The notes under the pieces were generated by a model that was not told the origin of the DNA, ran no database searches, and saw nothing but the letters and a program-made list of their open reading frames with translations. Both the position numbers and the translations under genes were made by a program. A stretch of DNA of 64,000 nt from Eopsaltria australis. Its lineage: Eukaryota; Chordata; Aves; Passeriformes; Petroicidae. The stretch lies in NCBI GenBank assembly GCA_034509425.1, contig JAVTVJ010000220.1, positions 2,170,001 through 2,234,000 of the forward strand, given 5' to 3'. This document shows positions 1 through 13,880 of this stretch, piece by piece (the stretch's first letter is position 1; every line of letters starts with the position of its first letter).

Positions 1-3000
1 GACCCGGTTCATGGGAACCGCTTCCCTCTCCCCCGCCTCCTCCTCCCACACGCATTAACCTCTTTACTGCCACTGATGTCTTTATAGCGACATCTGAGGG
101 AGGAGCAGGAGGTGGGTGAGAAGGCACGGGGGTGGAGGGGTAGGATGCTGTGAAGGTGTCCTGGGAGCCTGCCTGACACGCTGGTGTGAAGTTTGCCGTC
201 CTTCCTCCCCGCTTTGGGAAGGTGGGGAATGAGAGCCCGCTCCCGGCGGGGGTCCGCAGGCAGCACGGGAGCGGGTGCGGAGGCGCCGCGGGGGTGGGAA
301 GAGGAGGTGGCAGGATTGGCACTCGCTTTGGAAGTGTCCCCGCAGGGGTTTGCTCTCCGCTGCAGCCGATTCCCACGAGCCAGCCCAGCCCCAGCCCCCA
401 GCGCCTGTCCCAAGGTTTCCAAGAACCATCCTGATGCCATCCTGATGGGCCGGCCCCGTTCCTGGGACATCACTCAAGGCAGCTCATGTATGCCGCTCGG
501 GTGGAGGGGACATGAAGGACCGTGGCTGCTTACAGGCCCCTGGGGTTGTGGTCCTTTTGAAGCCCTTCCCTGCACCCTGCAGTCCCCCCACAGCCACTGC
601 TGTGGAGACACAGAGCCCAGTGTGGGGAGCAGAGCTGGGTGCCTGTTCCAGGCCTGGGTCTGCCCTCCTGGTCACTGCTGAAGCCCTGCCTGCAGTGTTG
701 CTCTCAAGTCCATCCATTAACAACAGCACATGACGTACATTTGCCCCAAACAGCACGGATTTAGGGGAGGGAGGGAGCCAGAAGTCCTGCCTGGTAGTCC
801 CTGCCATGCTGCTAACCGGGAAGAAATCACAAAACCTCTGTATAGCCCATATTGCCTCCAGTAACAGATAAAAGACATCAGTCCCACCTGGCAGGGTGGT
901 TCCACACAGGACCCCAGTTTTGGGCAGAGCTGGCAAGATCAGGACTGTGAGGATGTATCACCTGCTGCCTTAGCACTATGAAGGCCATGACAGCAGGTGA
1001 GCAACTGCTGCCCCAGCCTGGATCCAGCTCTCCTGCCTGGACAGGAAGATTTTCAGCCTATTAACAGGCACAGGGTGATGCCACTTCCACTGAGGTGAGG
1101 TGTCTGCCTCTCCCCTCCCTCCCCCACACGTTTCCTGCCCCTCTAAATTAATTCCCAGTCACCCAGGCCACCAAGGGTTAACAGTGCTCCGCTCCGGTGG
1201 GCTGTCTGGGGGGGGTTGTGCCGTGAGCTGGGGACATCACAGGTGGGATGCGAGCTTGCAAGGCACAGTGGCCTGCTGGAAAAGACCTTGACTATTGAAC
1301 CTTGAAAAATCTCCTCCTTTCTAGCAGAACCTTCCTCGCCCTGGTTCCCACAGGGCTCCTCAACCGCCCCGCACCTCCGGGAAGGTCACACGCCGCTGCT
1401 GTATCTCCCTGGCGCGGTGGGAATCCGATTAACAGCCGGCCCCCGGCTCTGGGATTGGGCCACGATGGGCGAGAGAAGGGCCCCGCGCCCAGGGAAGAGC
1501 TTTCCCACACTCCGTCCCCCCTCGCCGGCGACGGCGGAGGAAATCGTCCATATCTAAATGTGTCCTGATAGCTGCGCTAATCTAGGGCTGAATGTGCAGC
1601 TCGGGGTGGGCTCACCGGCAGCATTAGCGCAACACATGGCCCGCATTCAGCTCACACAAAGGGCCGAATTCTTCCTCGTCCGCTTGGGCTCCGCATGCTG
1701 CAGTGGGAAAGCAGAGCCGTGCCAGGGATGCGGGAAGGTTGGGAGACGGTTGGGATGGAGCAGCTGGCTCCCCTCGGGGACGCGCGGGGACTTCTGACCC
1801 CAGGGAGAATTTGCTCTTCGACCGATGTGTTTCCTTCAGCAGGCACAGAGACTGAGCGATGCTGCGCTCACAGCCCTGAAATTTTGGCAGAGGACAGGAG
1901 AAGCTGGGTTATTTTAAGCAGCACAGGGGTATTTTGGGGTGGCTGCATGGCAGACTCCATCCCCGGTTGGCAGGGGTGCTCTGCGGGACGGGGTTTCTCA
2001 GCTTGCTACCCGCGCCAAAAAAAGTACCAAGTGGAAAAAAGTTGGCAAGATGTCAAAAAAAGTTGTTTCAGCCCAACCTGAAACATCCCTCCAACCAAAT
2101 CCACAATGTTTCCTTCCCTTTGCACCTTTTTAACCTTTCTTCTCCTTTTGGCTTGCAGCGCTGTTCAAATAGGAAAAGCTGTTTTGAAATAAAGAAGATA
2201 AAAAAAGGCACACTTTGTTCTGAAAAAAAATGTTGAAACAAGATGTTTCGACATCTTCCAAATGATGTCCCTCCCTTGTTTTGGCTGAAGCCCTGCATTT
2301 GCATTTGTCCTGGATTTGCACATTGTTGGTTCCCCACAAAAGGGCACATTTTTTAGTGAACTCAAGCCTGTTCACCAGAGGCAGCTCAGCTCCTGAGCCA
2401 AGCTTCTGTAAGCAGAAATTTTCAAAACGGTGTGATTGGTTGGTCTGGATAAAGGTGAAGATCCTCTTCCCCAAAGAACCCTAAAATATGCCTTTTCACC
2501 CCACAAAGTTCCCCTTTTCTGTTCCCCTTTTTCCTTCACTGTCTCTTCTCCTTTTTCCTCCATACTTAGTCCAGCCCCTCACCTAAACCTCTTGCTTCCG
2601 CGAACTCCCTCTTTTTGGGGTAATTTAGCGAATAAACGCTGCTGCCAGGCTTGGATGCAAATTCTTGGAGCCTCACACAGTCCAGAAAACCAAAAAGCTC
2701 ATCACTAAGATGAGTAATCTACCCTTGGGGATCTTCTTGGCCACTGGATACGCTCCAGCTCTAGATATGGAAAAATTTCCCCCTGGGGAAAGAGGTGCCC
2801 CAGCCCTGCCCCTATTCCCAAGCCCTGGGGGTACCTTGGGGCTGGGAGGGAGGGAGCACTCTCAGAGATGCAGGGCTGTGAGCAGCCTTTGCCTAACCAG
2901 CCTTCAGCTCACATTAGCAGAGAAGTCCCCACCCTTGCTTGGAGCTCTGTTGTGTAGATGCCATCACTTCCCCACCCCGCCACCACTGTGACAAATTCCC

Positions 3001-6000
3001 TCCTCCTTGCCAGGGACCGGCTTGTTGGCATCGAGCTTGTGGGTGCTGGTGAGGGAGAAAAGCCCCATGTTGGAAACTGGGAAAGCAGCAGCCTTCCTGA
3101 TTTCCAGTGGGAAGGACAGGGAGCAAGGGGAGGCAGCCCCTCCACGCCTGGCAGATCCTTCACAACCCTCTTTCTGGGCCCTGCTGAAATGTGCCTGTTT
3201 TAACTTGTCTGCATGTCTCACTGGGGAGATGGACTGGAAAACACAAGGCGGATCCAAGCAGCTTTCTCCATGGGGAAAACTTCCAGCACATAATAGTCTG
3301 GGGCTTGTTTGATGCCTGGTGCAAGATGCAGCTGAATAAAACCACGTAGAAGGAACTTGAATAGCAAAGGGCATCTCGAGAAACAAGCAGCCTTTTCTTC
3401 CCTCTCGCTCTGCAGAAGCTGCCCCGGAGCTGCTGTGTGTGCAGGGAGAGAGGGGCTGGTTCCCATTTAATCTCAGGATGAAGGCTGCCACTATAAATAA
3501 AAGCAAATATATAATTCCTCCTATTCCTGCCCGGTTGCTGTGGAGACTGCAGTTTAATTAACCACAATGCTGATGCCCTGCATGCCACAAAGCTGCCCGG
3601 GAAAATATTACGGATGTCTCTGTACATGTCAGTCCCGCGTTTTACTCACTTCCAGAACTTGCCAAAAGTGCCTGATGGGCACGTGGTGCAACTTGGCAGC
3701 ATCATTCAAGCTATGTTCATGCTTCCTGCAAGATGGACTGGGAAAGCAGCAGCCACCAAAACTGGATTCCTTGCAACAATGTGCAGGCTGGATGGAAAAA
3801 ACCATACACACAGGGAATTTCCAGAGAAGAAAGGGGAGAGATCAATACTATTTAGTCTCCCCAGTAGCTCACTTGGAAAACTCAGCTCGTGTGATGCCAG
3901 TTACTTCTGTTTTGTGGATTGTGGCTTGGCAGGAGGCAGTGGAGTGGGTGCAGGAGGCGGCTGCACGTCTCACCCGTGCGAGGTTGGATCCCCAGACAGC
4001 CTCCAGCTGAGCCCTCAGGAAACCTCTGCAGGGAGCTGGGCTTGGAAGAGGTTTCACCTTCCTACAGAAGACCTGCTGGAGTATTTCCATCACACTCAAT
4101 CTCTGCTTGAGGGCTAAAGCTGCTACTCCCTGCAGTCCCTCCCCATCAGGGAGCCCTGGGGTGAAAGCTGCCTTTATGGTGGGAGGTTTGCAGACCCCTC
4201 ACTGCACCCCGGACTTCTCCAGCTCCTCATCTCCAGGGGAGCAGCAGCCCAAGGAGCTGCACAGGCCCTGGGGAGAGACCTGCGTCAGGGAGCTGGCGCA
4301 GGCACAGGAAATCCAGCTGTCAAGAAGACTCCAGCGTGCTCGCCCATCCCTGCCCTCCGGCTCCTCTTTCTGGTGCTCGTTTGCGTTTGAGACAGCGCTG
4401 ATCCTGCCGGCCAGCCCTTACCTGCCAGCAGCTGTCAGACACCGCAGCCAAGAGCAGCCCCAAGGCACGAACCGCCCGCCACCGGGCCCCACCTCCATCC
4501 ACCTCCGTGATGCAACTCCTGGTGCGCAGCTGCTCCTCTCGCTGCCAACAGCCCCCGCGGCCCCGGCGGGGAGCGGGGCTCCGAAGCAGCAGCTTTGGCA
4601 CCTCCCCAGCTGCTTGCTCAGCCCCAGTCTTGAATAAAAGTCAGCAAAAACCTTTCTGGGTGGAGAAGTCCAGGGGTAAAGTGTTGACTTGGTCAGTCAA
4701 GATAAGGAGTGATGACCAATGTGGAAGGCACGTCCCTGTGCCCTCACAGCTGCTGTCACCATGCGAGCCATGGAGAGAGGAAAACTCATCTCAGCTTCTG
4801 TCAGCAGGGGAAGAGCCAAGACTGGACAGCCACTCCAGCTGCTGTCACAGGGACCCCAGGGAATGTGGACCAAACTGTGCCCTTGGCTCATGGGGTGTCA
4901 CCACAGGGCTTGGAGGCAACGGGATCAACTGTGCCACCACGTTGTGTTGTGTGTGACAACAGATGCCAGTTCATAAATAAAAGCAGGGCAACAGGGTCTT
5001 TATGGGGTCAGTTTAAGCAGGCAGGTCCTGGTCAGAGCTGGTGCAGGATAGCTGTGCCATTATCCCAGCCTTAGAATCCACATGGGCTACGCTGGCATTA
5101 CCACAGGCTCTCACCTGGATCCCTTGAGCAGCATTAGCTCAGAAACAAGCACAGAAGCCCAAAACTCAGCCAAGGGTATGGGACACACAAGCTCAGGTAT
5201 CAAAGAGACAACACTGGGGGATTGCAGAGTAGGACGAGTTGTTTGTCAGTCCCAAAATTTCAGATTGTCTTGACCTAATCCAGAGGGACTCATTTCCCTG
5301 GCTCATCAGGAGAGTTTATTTTTCCTATTGGAAAATTTAGACCCTCATTCCCATTCCTGAGCTCCCCAGGGCGCTGGAGGAGTCCTTCACTGTTTTTACA
5401 GTTTGCGTTGCTTCCCCTCGCCCTGTTTTCCTTTTCCTCTTCTCCATGACATGAAGCTTAACTAAACTCTGGGGAGGGGAGAGGAGAGGGGGGAACAGAT
5501 GCTGCCTCTGGCTCAGCAGCTCTGTAAGATCCCCAGAGATGCAGGCACAGATTTCAGTGTCCTGCACTCACATGGAGAGCTGGGGGATTGCCCTTTGGGC
5601 CAGCCAGAGCTGGATGAGTAATTCACATCACTCCTTCACCTTTTCCATGGGACTTTCCATTCTTCTCATCTGGGCTCTGATCTGACCACATGTGGCAGCC
5701 AGGATGGCTTGGAAAGATGGGTTTTTCTGGGATGATTGCACTTGCACTTTTTCAGTGTGGGAGGTTGATACCAGATTTTCTGCCTTTTCTGCTCTCTCAG
5801 GTATAATATTAGGAAAGCAGGGGATTTAAATTGCTGAAGAAGCCCATAGGATGCTCCCAATGAACTGCAGCCTGGCAGCCAGGAGTCTGTTCACAGCTTG
5901 CCAGGCTGGCATCTCGCAGGGATGCTGACACCTCTTTGGCCCATGTGGTGGGAATGGAGCTGAGGATCTCCAAACCACAGGATAGCTTTGAAAAGCTGGT

Positions 6001-7987
6001 TAGCAGGGGGCTGTCATCATGACTCTGATCCCTGTGGGACATACAACATGCAGTGCAGTGGGCATCCCTTCAGGCTGGGTTTGGCTGCTGTTTTTGGGGC
6101 AGGTACCGCACTGCCAAAACACACTCGGTGCCTCTTTGGTGGCTTTGTCAGTTTGGGGATGAGGGTGACAGCTCTCTTGGGAACAGCCCTGGCTTGAGCA
6201 CCATAAATCGCAGCCAGTGGGAAGAACAAAGGCCCCTCGTTGGATGGGGTGTGGGGCAAGAGGCATTGCTTGGAGTCGCCTGAATTTATGGCTCCCTCTG
6301 GCTCCTTTAGCAATGGATGCTTTAGGCACAGAGCTCAAAGCAACAGCCTTAGAGGGGGAGATAAAAGCCCGGGAGAAAAGAAAGGATCATCTTTTTTCTT
6401 CTCTCTCATTTTTTTTTTTTTAAATCAGCGGAGGGAGAGGAGGCACCATGGCAACATCAGCCTCCTCGGGCAGCATTCTCAGCGCTGGAGACCCCATACT
6501 AACCACCCTGCTCCTACTGAACAGCCCTCGGCAAACCCCACTGCAGGGCCATCCCTGAATCTGATGCACACATCCATCTGATGCATCACAGCCCCGTCGC
6601 CAGCATCGCCTGCCTGGCCAGCAGGAAAATCCATTCCCAAGCGTGGATCAGCCGCTGCCTCCTCGGTGCGGAGTCGGAGGCAGCAGGGAGGGATGTGAGG
6701 AGGGTGATCCTGTTAACAAACCTCGGCTAAACAGGCTGCTCGGGGCTGTGCGGGCAGAGCCGCATTGATATTGAAATCAGGTGCAATCCATCACCGGGAG
6801 AACAGGCTCCTTCCATGGGGAGCTGAAAAGAGCCACTCTCAAAGGGAGGGGGAAAAACTTGTCCAGGGGAAGGGCGAACCAAAGCGTGGCAGGTGTGGTA
6901 TGGAGAGCGATGCTGTCCGTGCCAGACGGTGATTCATGGCCCAGCCTGCCGTGCCACTGCCAGGGCGGGCTCACGGTGCAGGCGACAGGGATCCCTGAGT
7001 GGCAGGGGCACAGTGGGCATGGGGAGGTGTTTTGTTGAGGCCTGGTGACAACACTGGCATTGCAGAGGGACAACAGCTCTGGTTTGAACCCCAGGGTGAG
7101 GGAGTCCCCGAAGGAGGAGTCAGCAGAACCAGGGTGGGGACTTCGTGGGTGTTTGGAAAGGAGGTGGCATCAGGTGCAGCCATGGGATGTGGCTCCTGGG
7201 CCACCCTGGCCCCTTTCACCTGTGATTGAACTCTCTCCCCAGTGAGTGAAAATGCAATTTTGCACTTTCACCCGTGGCCTTTCTAAGGTCCTCATGGGAC
7301 AGCACAAAGCTGCCACGCAGGATGAGGCTTTTTCACTCCTCAGCTCAGTCAGCATCCCTGAAGCTCCGGGGCTGCCACCCACCCCAGGCAGCACCGAGAC
7401 TCCCCAGGGTATTGCCCAGACAGGGATGAAGACCAGACTGCAAAGGCCCTTGAGCGTGGGCTGATCTCAGATCTGTAGATCTAGCTCAACATTAACAAAA
7501 AAAACAACAAACCAAAACAAAAACACCAAACTGAAGTGAAACTGAGTTTGGTTTCCTGTGTCTCAAGCCAAGTTTCCACCAAGACTGAGGGCTTTGGTAC
7601 AGTCTGAGGTGATGGGGACTGTGTCTTGAGGAGAGGGACATGAAAGCTGGGTAAATGAGAGGAGAGGGTGCTGGGGATGGGCACCAGCCTCGTGAGCTCC
7701 CCAAAACTGCCTCACCTACTGCAAAACTGCCCCAGGACTTGAGGCACGGTCGCTCTCACTCCACAGAGTCTTGTCTTTCAGTGCTGAGGGGCAGCCCTGG
7801 GTCATCCCATCACTGCTCAAACTGAACGATGCCGAATCCATTCCAACATCTCAGCGCTCAGCCTCCGGCCCCGGCTCTGACACCTGGACGCAATCACAGC
7901 TCTGCTCGGAGACTGGGAAAAAGCCTCAGATCCACACCAGCAGCTGCTGTTTATTTACCGGGAATCCTTTCTACTGAGGAAAGATGG
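1..7987. other. Non-coding intergenic DNA, left flank
   Basis: I see no recognisable coding exon, RNA gene or transposon in this stretch. The open frames are short, lie on both strands, and are rich in Pro, Ser, Gly and Arg, as expected for chance reading of moderately GC-rich DNA. It alternates GC-rich blocks with A/T-richer blocks such as 2.0-2.6 kb. The one part that stands out is the 1.4-1.7 kb block, listed separately. If avian synteny matches mammals, this would be part of the LFNG-GRIFIN interval, which is inference only. Confidence 0.6.
1395..1700. promoter_or_regulatory. Candidate cis-regulatory block with crossing inverted repeats
   Basis: This block contains a GTGGGAA core at 1417-1423, the consensus core bound by the Notch effector RBPJ. 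It also holds two perfect inverted repeats whose arms interleave: TGCGCTAAT (1573-1581) with ATTAGCGCA (1623-1631), and GCTGAATG (1587-1594) with CATTCAGC (1644-1651). Non-simple sequence with homeodomain-like TAAT cores is typical of conserved non-coding elements. No alignment is available, so conservation is not shown. The call rests on motif content alone. Confidence 0.3.
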
Positions 7988-8265
7988 AGCGGGGGACGAA
8001 GCGCTTCCCACCGCCTCGGGGCTGCCGCTGCGGGACGGTGCGGGATGCGGGGGATGCCCCGGCGGGGGGGTGATGCTCTTGACAGAGCTGTGAAAGGACC
8101 GTGGCAGGTTTGGCCTTTCCCAGCTCAGCTCCGGGGCCCGGGGGAAGCCCACATCTGTGTGCGGGGGAGCCGGGCAGCGCCGGGGGCCTGCGGGGGCGGG
8201 CGGTGGCGGAAGCAGCCGAGGGGCTGCAAATCCGTGCGATCCCGCGGAGACGGGGGGCGTTTTCA
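7988..8265. promoter_or_regulatory. CpG-dense patch, possible orphan CpG island
   Basis: The segment has more than 25 CpG dinucleotides in about 280 bp, with long G runs, against CpG-poor surroundings. Such density usually marks an unmethylated island at a promoter or enhancer. I see no convincing coding exon or TATA box next to it. It could be the start of a non-coding transcript or an isolated regulatory island. Confidence 0.4.
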
Positions 8266-8285
8266 AAAATGCCATTCTTCTCTGA

Positions 8286-8328
8286 TTTTCCTTCTCTCTC
8301 TCTCTTTTTTTTTTTTTTTCTTTTTTTA
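8286..8328 (+). repeat. Pyrimidine/poly-T low-complexity tract
   Basis: The + strand is uninterrupted pyrimidine here: a short CT-dinucleotide run followed by T homopolymers broken by single C residues. It lies immediately after the CpG-dense patch. It could be a degraded poly(A) tail on the minus strand or simply a low-complexity tract. No transposon body is recognisable beside it. Confidence 0.75.
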
Positions 8329-10599
8329 CCCTAAAAAATGAGAATATCATACAAGCTCTGTAGTTAATTAAGCAAAAGACAGAAAGGCTGGGAAGTGCTG
8401 GGGTGCAGCTATGAAAGCAATTCTGCTCCGAGGGGAAAATGGGTTTGCTTCTTGATGGCTTCCCTCCCACGGTGACATGCTTTGCATTGAGCCCTGGGGC
8501 TGGCAGGGTTGCTCCGTGTTCCCCTGGTATCCCCAGGCTCTCTTTGACATCTGAAGATGTGAGAGGGGTTGAGCTCTGCTTCAGTGCTGCCATCGGGTTT
8601 GTCACGGCAGCAGAGTGACTTACAGCCTCTGTCCCCTCCTTGCCGACAGACTTGGGCATGTCCTGTCCCTGCTTTGAGCTTCAGTTTTGTCTCTGTTTTT
8701 CCTGCTGTACGTAAACCAAGCAGTTCTTTGGCAGAGCAGCTCTGTACACCGCGAGTGAGATTTGCAATCCTCCTGCTTGAAACAGTGAATGAGAGGGCAC
8801 AGGACACAGGAGCCCACCAGGGGAATCTCCTCTTCTAGCCCTGGGATTAGGGGCATTTATCCCAGGATTTGGGCTCTGCCACACCAGGCATCCCTCAGGG
8901 GAAGGAGAAACAGCCGAGGCTGCGTCTGTGCCATTGTGGTTCACTGAATGATGGGAAGGAGAGTAAAGGGTAAAATTAAACTTGTACCCTGAGTCTGGAG
9001 ATAAGTTTCCCCTGATTGTTGTAGGAAAAATTAAAAATCGTTGGCCACATTGTTCCTTTTCTCCTTTTCATAACCTACTTGCTGCATTTGATTCCCTAAC
9101 CTCCTCCTGATAATTATAGACCACAGTGATCTCTTAAGATCCTGAACGTTCCCTGTGACCACGAGCAATTTCTGATTGCCACCCTCACTTGTCACTCTGC
9201 CTTTTGCCCGTGGCACTTTGCACCTGCCTGAGCAAGGTCCCTCATGCCCCAGCACTGGGCTGGGAGGCCAGGATGTGTCCCCATGCACCAGCACGGGAGT
9301 GATGGATGCCCACGTTGTCCTAAATGGCTGAGCACAGCTGTGAAGGGGACAAAGCGACTTCCAGCCACTTCCTGAGCCACTTCCATGCTATCCTAGGCTT
9401 GCTGAGGAGCAGAGCTATTATCCTGGATGGGTTATTGCTGCCTTATTCCTTCCCATGTTGCTGGAGCTGCATTGGACTGGGCTTGCCTTGACCTGTAGAG
9501 ACCCTGTCACAAGAACGTGGTGAAAGCTGCTGTCTGGGGAAAGTGCTGGCCCTGGGGATCTGCAGTGTGATCCAGCAAAGCACGAGCGTGGCTGGGATGA
9601 AGCTGCCACCCGAGCAGCGCCCAGCCCTTTGGGCCACTTTAGACAAACAAACACAGAGCCCGGGGCCGGCGGGGGCTCCAGGCAGTGACGGCGACCGTGT
9701 GACAAGTGACCCAGCCCCTGCGGCTGCCATCTGCTGCTGGGCAACCTGCGGGCCCCCAGGGCTCCCCGAGGGGATGGGAGTGGTGGGATAGGGATGAGGA
9801 AGAGGAGGAAGAGGGAAGGCTGCCCTGGCAACTTTGGGAATGGGGCTGGAGAGAGGTCGTGTGCTGGAGAAGACATTTTCTGGCAGAATAATAATGAAAA
9901 TAAACCTCACTAGACTTATTTTTAGCCTTGCTGATGATGCTGGGACTATTTAGGGCTGGCTGACACTGTGGTCTGGGGCTCTTTGACAAGCCTCAGCTAT
10001 CTTGTGTTTTGTTCTTCAATCGTAAAACTTGGTGGGAAAGAGAGAATATTTTCCGTGTATTGGTCAAGGACCCCATGCTTAGAATGCCTGGGCCCTTTGG
10101 TGTAGCAAATAAACACAAATAACAATTCACAAGGAATTTACTACTTCTGATGCGAACTACCCAGCTGGTCAAACAGAGAGAAGGAATCTGCAGGGTGACT
10201 TTGGTCAGTCTAACAGGGAGATGGATGCAGAATCAGGCAGGTAACTCAGCACACTATAAGGCAGAAGTTTCAAATCTTTCTCAAATTCACATCAGAAATG
10301 TCCATGGAAAAAAGAAAACCTTGGTGGAGATGATATAAAGGTCAAAGAAGTAAAAAGGGCAATAGGGTTTTACTATTGGCACACGGGCAAGAGAGATGGG
10401 GTAGCTGGGTTTGAGTGACAATGGGCAACTCTTTCAATCACACATGCTCCCATGAGTGGATGGGAGGCTCTGGGACGAGTCCCAGATTTGCTCTGTGGGG
10501 TCAGGAGCTGACCTGACACACAGCAAACCAGTAGCTGCTGCACTTCAGTCCACACAGCGAAACAACTTTAAGGGAAACTAACACAAACCTCTTTTTTGG

Positions 10600-10915
10600 T
10601 GTCTTTAAAGCCTCCCTGCAAGACGGTTTGACAGGGTAAACATGCAGACCCATAAATTAGCTGTAATAGCTAAGGCCCATTGTGTAGGCAATGGCTCGCA
10701 GCAAACAGCAGCTACTCCTGCTCAACAATGCGAGGAAAGTCGCCCTGCACATTTTTTATCCTTTGACACAAAGTGCAGCTGCAGAAATACCTCAAGAGGG
10801 ATTTTGCTAAAAGACAATCATGTCCTTGCAGCCCTGCACATTTGAGAATGAACCCGTGGAGATAACGGGCCCAGGCTCACAGTGATAAACATGTCAAGAT
10901 AATTAAAATTATGTC
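10600..10915. promoter_or_regulatory. Candidate conserved non-coding element
   Basis: This interval is free of simple repeats and of long open frames. It carries several homeodomain-type cores, including TTAGCTGTAATAGCTAA near 10,657-10,673, in which TTAGCT and AGCTAA form inverted arms, and ATAATTAAAATTAT near 10,899-10,912, an almost perfect AT palindrome. Dense, balanced-composition motif clusters like this are typical of vertebrate developmental enhancers. Conservation cannot be measured from one sequence, so confidence is low. Confidence 0.28.
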
Positions 10916-13738
10916 TTTCTTCTAATAGAAAGGGCAAGATCCTAATCTGATATAAGATGCTGTAGCTCTGTACGGTCAGCAGAGTCACTCCTGCTCACCC
11001 CACTGGAGACTGAGCCCATGGAATTGGCAGCAATGAAACGAGACCAAGCAACCAGGCTCTGCAAATGCAGCGTGGTCAGAGAGGTCGCAGTTTGGTTGTG
11101 TGTGCCAAATTCTCATCTTTCCCCATCCAAAATAAATCTGGGATTTTTGTATGTGTGTGCAGATGTCACTTAGGAGCTAAGCTGAAGGCAGACAAGCTGC
11201 CTGTGCAATCCAGGAGCCAGCTTTCAGGGAAAAAATGATCTGGATGCTAAGCAAAGGAATCTAGTGAATTTTCGAAGTGGGAATTAGTCCAAATTTGGAT
11301 GGGAGGTTGTTGCAGGGATCAGGGGCAGCAGGGTCACACACATGTTTGGGAAGGGCTGGGGGCAGATTTCACTGGGATGAGAAACACCAAAATCCACAGG
11401 ACGGGCTGGACCAGGTTCTTGGAGGACTTTCAAGCAGGGAGAAGCACTGGAAAAATGGCAGCCTAAAGGAGAAAGTCTGGAGGAGCCTCTGGCAGCAGGA
11501 GAAGAGAGCAGGCAGGCAGGATTGCCCTGCAGAGGAGGAGCAGGAGCGTGCACAGGGCCAGTGTCAGGGCTTGTCTGCACAGAGCAGCCCAGCAAAGCTG
11601 CTATTGTGGAATAAAATATGCTGGAATGTGGACACGCCTATTCCAGAATAAAGCTCCTTTTTCCTAATTTAACTTAATCCACTATTTGTTTTTATTATTT
11701 TTATCATCATCAGATGCAGCTAATTTGGAAAAGCTGTTCCAATTAATTTCCCTGCATAGACAAGCAGCTACACGCTGGAAAGCCTTTGTCTGTTCAGTGG
11801 CAGCCTGACCAGCAGCTTCTATTCATTTCAAAACCAGCTCCTTTCTTCTCCCTTCTGACCATTTTTTCTACTTTGTCTCATCAGACCATGAAGGGAACAG
11901 GAGTGGGAATTTCTCCCGGGAGTGTGGAGCCTGGTAGCCCTATTTATGGGAGGGGGAAAAAACTGTAATTTAAAGTAAGGGAAGAAAGGACAACAAGAGT
12001 CCAATGCAATGATCAAGCATGACTTCTTGGATAATCATGAGGGACTTGGCATGAGGCAGTGTCTGCCATCACTCTCCTTAATTAAGCCATGGGCACTGCA
12101 GAGCCTGAGGCATCAGCAGGGGCACGGGAGGCTGGAGAACACTGGGTTGTCCATGTTGGAGAGATCCAAGACTTGAATCAGGGCTGGAACAGCAGCTGTT
12201 GGTGGCACCAAAACCATTCTCAAGTTCCAGCAGGTCCCTTGGATGCATCCACGGTGCTGGATAGTGGGAGCACCCCATGCCTGGGAGGGCTGTGGTGGCT
12301 GTGCTGCTCCCAGAGATCCAGAGCCGGCTCTTGTGGAGCCCAGATGTTGCAGTGGAAGCTGCTGAAGAGTGATCCATCCTTTCCTTTGGCTCAGAGATGA
12401 AAGCAGCTCACAGGAGCTCGGGGCTATGGACGAGTAACTCATTAACCAGCGCTCAGCCGCTGTCCTGCTGGTTTTGAACAGTTCCTTCACCAGCCCCCTC
12501 CCGCCTTCAGCCAGAGCAAGATAACCTGGGGGAAGCCTGCACACAGGAAAAAAACAAGACACAAACCCCTGACCCCAAACTGATTTTCTTCCTCTTATTC
12601 TACAGTCTGTCTCTTCTCCAGCTTTTTCTTCTTCCACCCTTTTTCCTGGGGACTCCACCATCTCCTCACTCTATCCCACATGGTCTTGTTCTCTGGTACT
12701 TCAGATTATTCGGCTCATCCTCCTTCCAACTGGTAAATGTTGGGATGCCACAGCTGCACATTCATCTCCAAAAGCAACCTGAAAACAGTCCAGTCCATCA
12801 TCCCCTGTGCTCTGGGCAATGAAGCCATGCCAGCAGGAAGAGTCAAACATTTCCACTGCTTGTGAGGCAGGGAGCTTGCAGGAGAGACACTGGGGAGAAG
12901 GATGCAAGCTAAAACCCCAAGTTTTCTGCCAGATGTTGGGTGTACATAAAGAGATGGCAGCAGCTGGAAGGAAGGACATCAACCTTTCTCCCTTCCAGGC
13001 AATTCCTACACTGTTTGTAGGGTCCCTTTCTCTCCCAAAGCTTGACCTTGAGAGACACAATCAATGCCTTAAAATGTTGGTGCAGGACTGTTGTGAGCTA
13101 TTACAGCATAAAATTATGTTCTCATCTGGCTCAATCCCTTTTTTTTCCTCTCCCCCTTCATACCTTCCAGAGGGCTGTGTTCAGGAGAGGCTCAGGAGTG
13201 AACTCCTCATGCCCAGCCTCTGATGAGTCAAAAAATGAAATCTTCTGCCCCACCAATGTATTTGGCTCCTCTTGCCCAGTATTTGCTGAGCTGTACCTCC
13301 CTGCCAGTGAAGCCTGGTACATTGTAGGGACAGGCTCACACAAAAACAACAGCTCCAGCAAACGGCATGTGCTGCCAGCCCCCCTCCCTCCTCCCGTGAG
13401 GGTTTGTATGGTCCTGATTTCCGCACAGAGACTCTGATCTGCAAGTTTTATTCATGACCATAAACCAGAGATTAGCTCTTATCTCTGGCACGCAGCAGTA
13501 TCAGGCACCAGCCCTTGCTCCAGAGCATTGGCAGCCGAGGACCAAGCAGCGCACCAAGAGGAACTCTTGAAAGAGGAAGAGGAGGAGGTGAACAACATGG
13601 GGAAAACCAGCTGTGGGAGGTGAACACGGAGGATGGGATGATGCCAACCTGCCCTGGGCTGCCAGGGAGCCCCGGTGCAGGGGAGAGGCAGGGGAAGAAG
13701 CGCTGATTAGACAGCAGCATCTGCAATCAAGAGCAGGA

Positions 13739-13880
13739 AGCGCGACCGCCGGGAAACGCTCGCCGCTCTTACGGTGCGCGATAAACCCTGGGTGCCCCGC
13801 GGAGGAGGCACCAGCCCTTCCGTGCCCCCCTGGCGCCGTGCCCGGCCCGCAGCGACCGAGCCCGGAGCGCACACGGAGCT
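13739..13880. promoter_or_regulatory. CpG-dense patch
   Basis: About twenty CpG dinucleotides fall within roughly 140 bp in otherwise CpG-poor DNA. No TATA element, coding exon or splice signal nearby supports a gene start. It may be a small unmethylated regulatory island. It sits about 400 bp before the long purine tract. Confidence 0.35.

Noticed and set aside
1..1000. Possible LFNG exons at the left edge
   Set aside because: Expected from mammalian synteny, but no glycosyltransferase motif (such as a DDD-containing frame) appears in any frame here.
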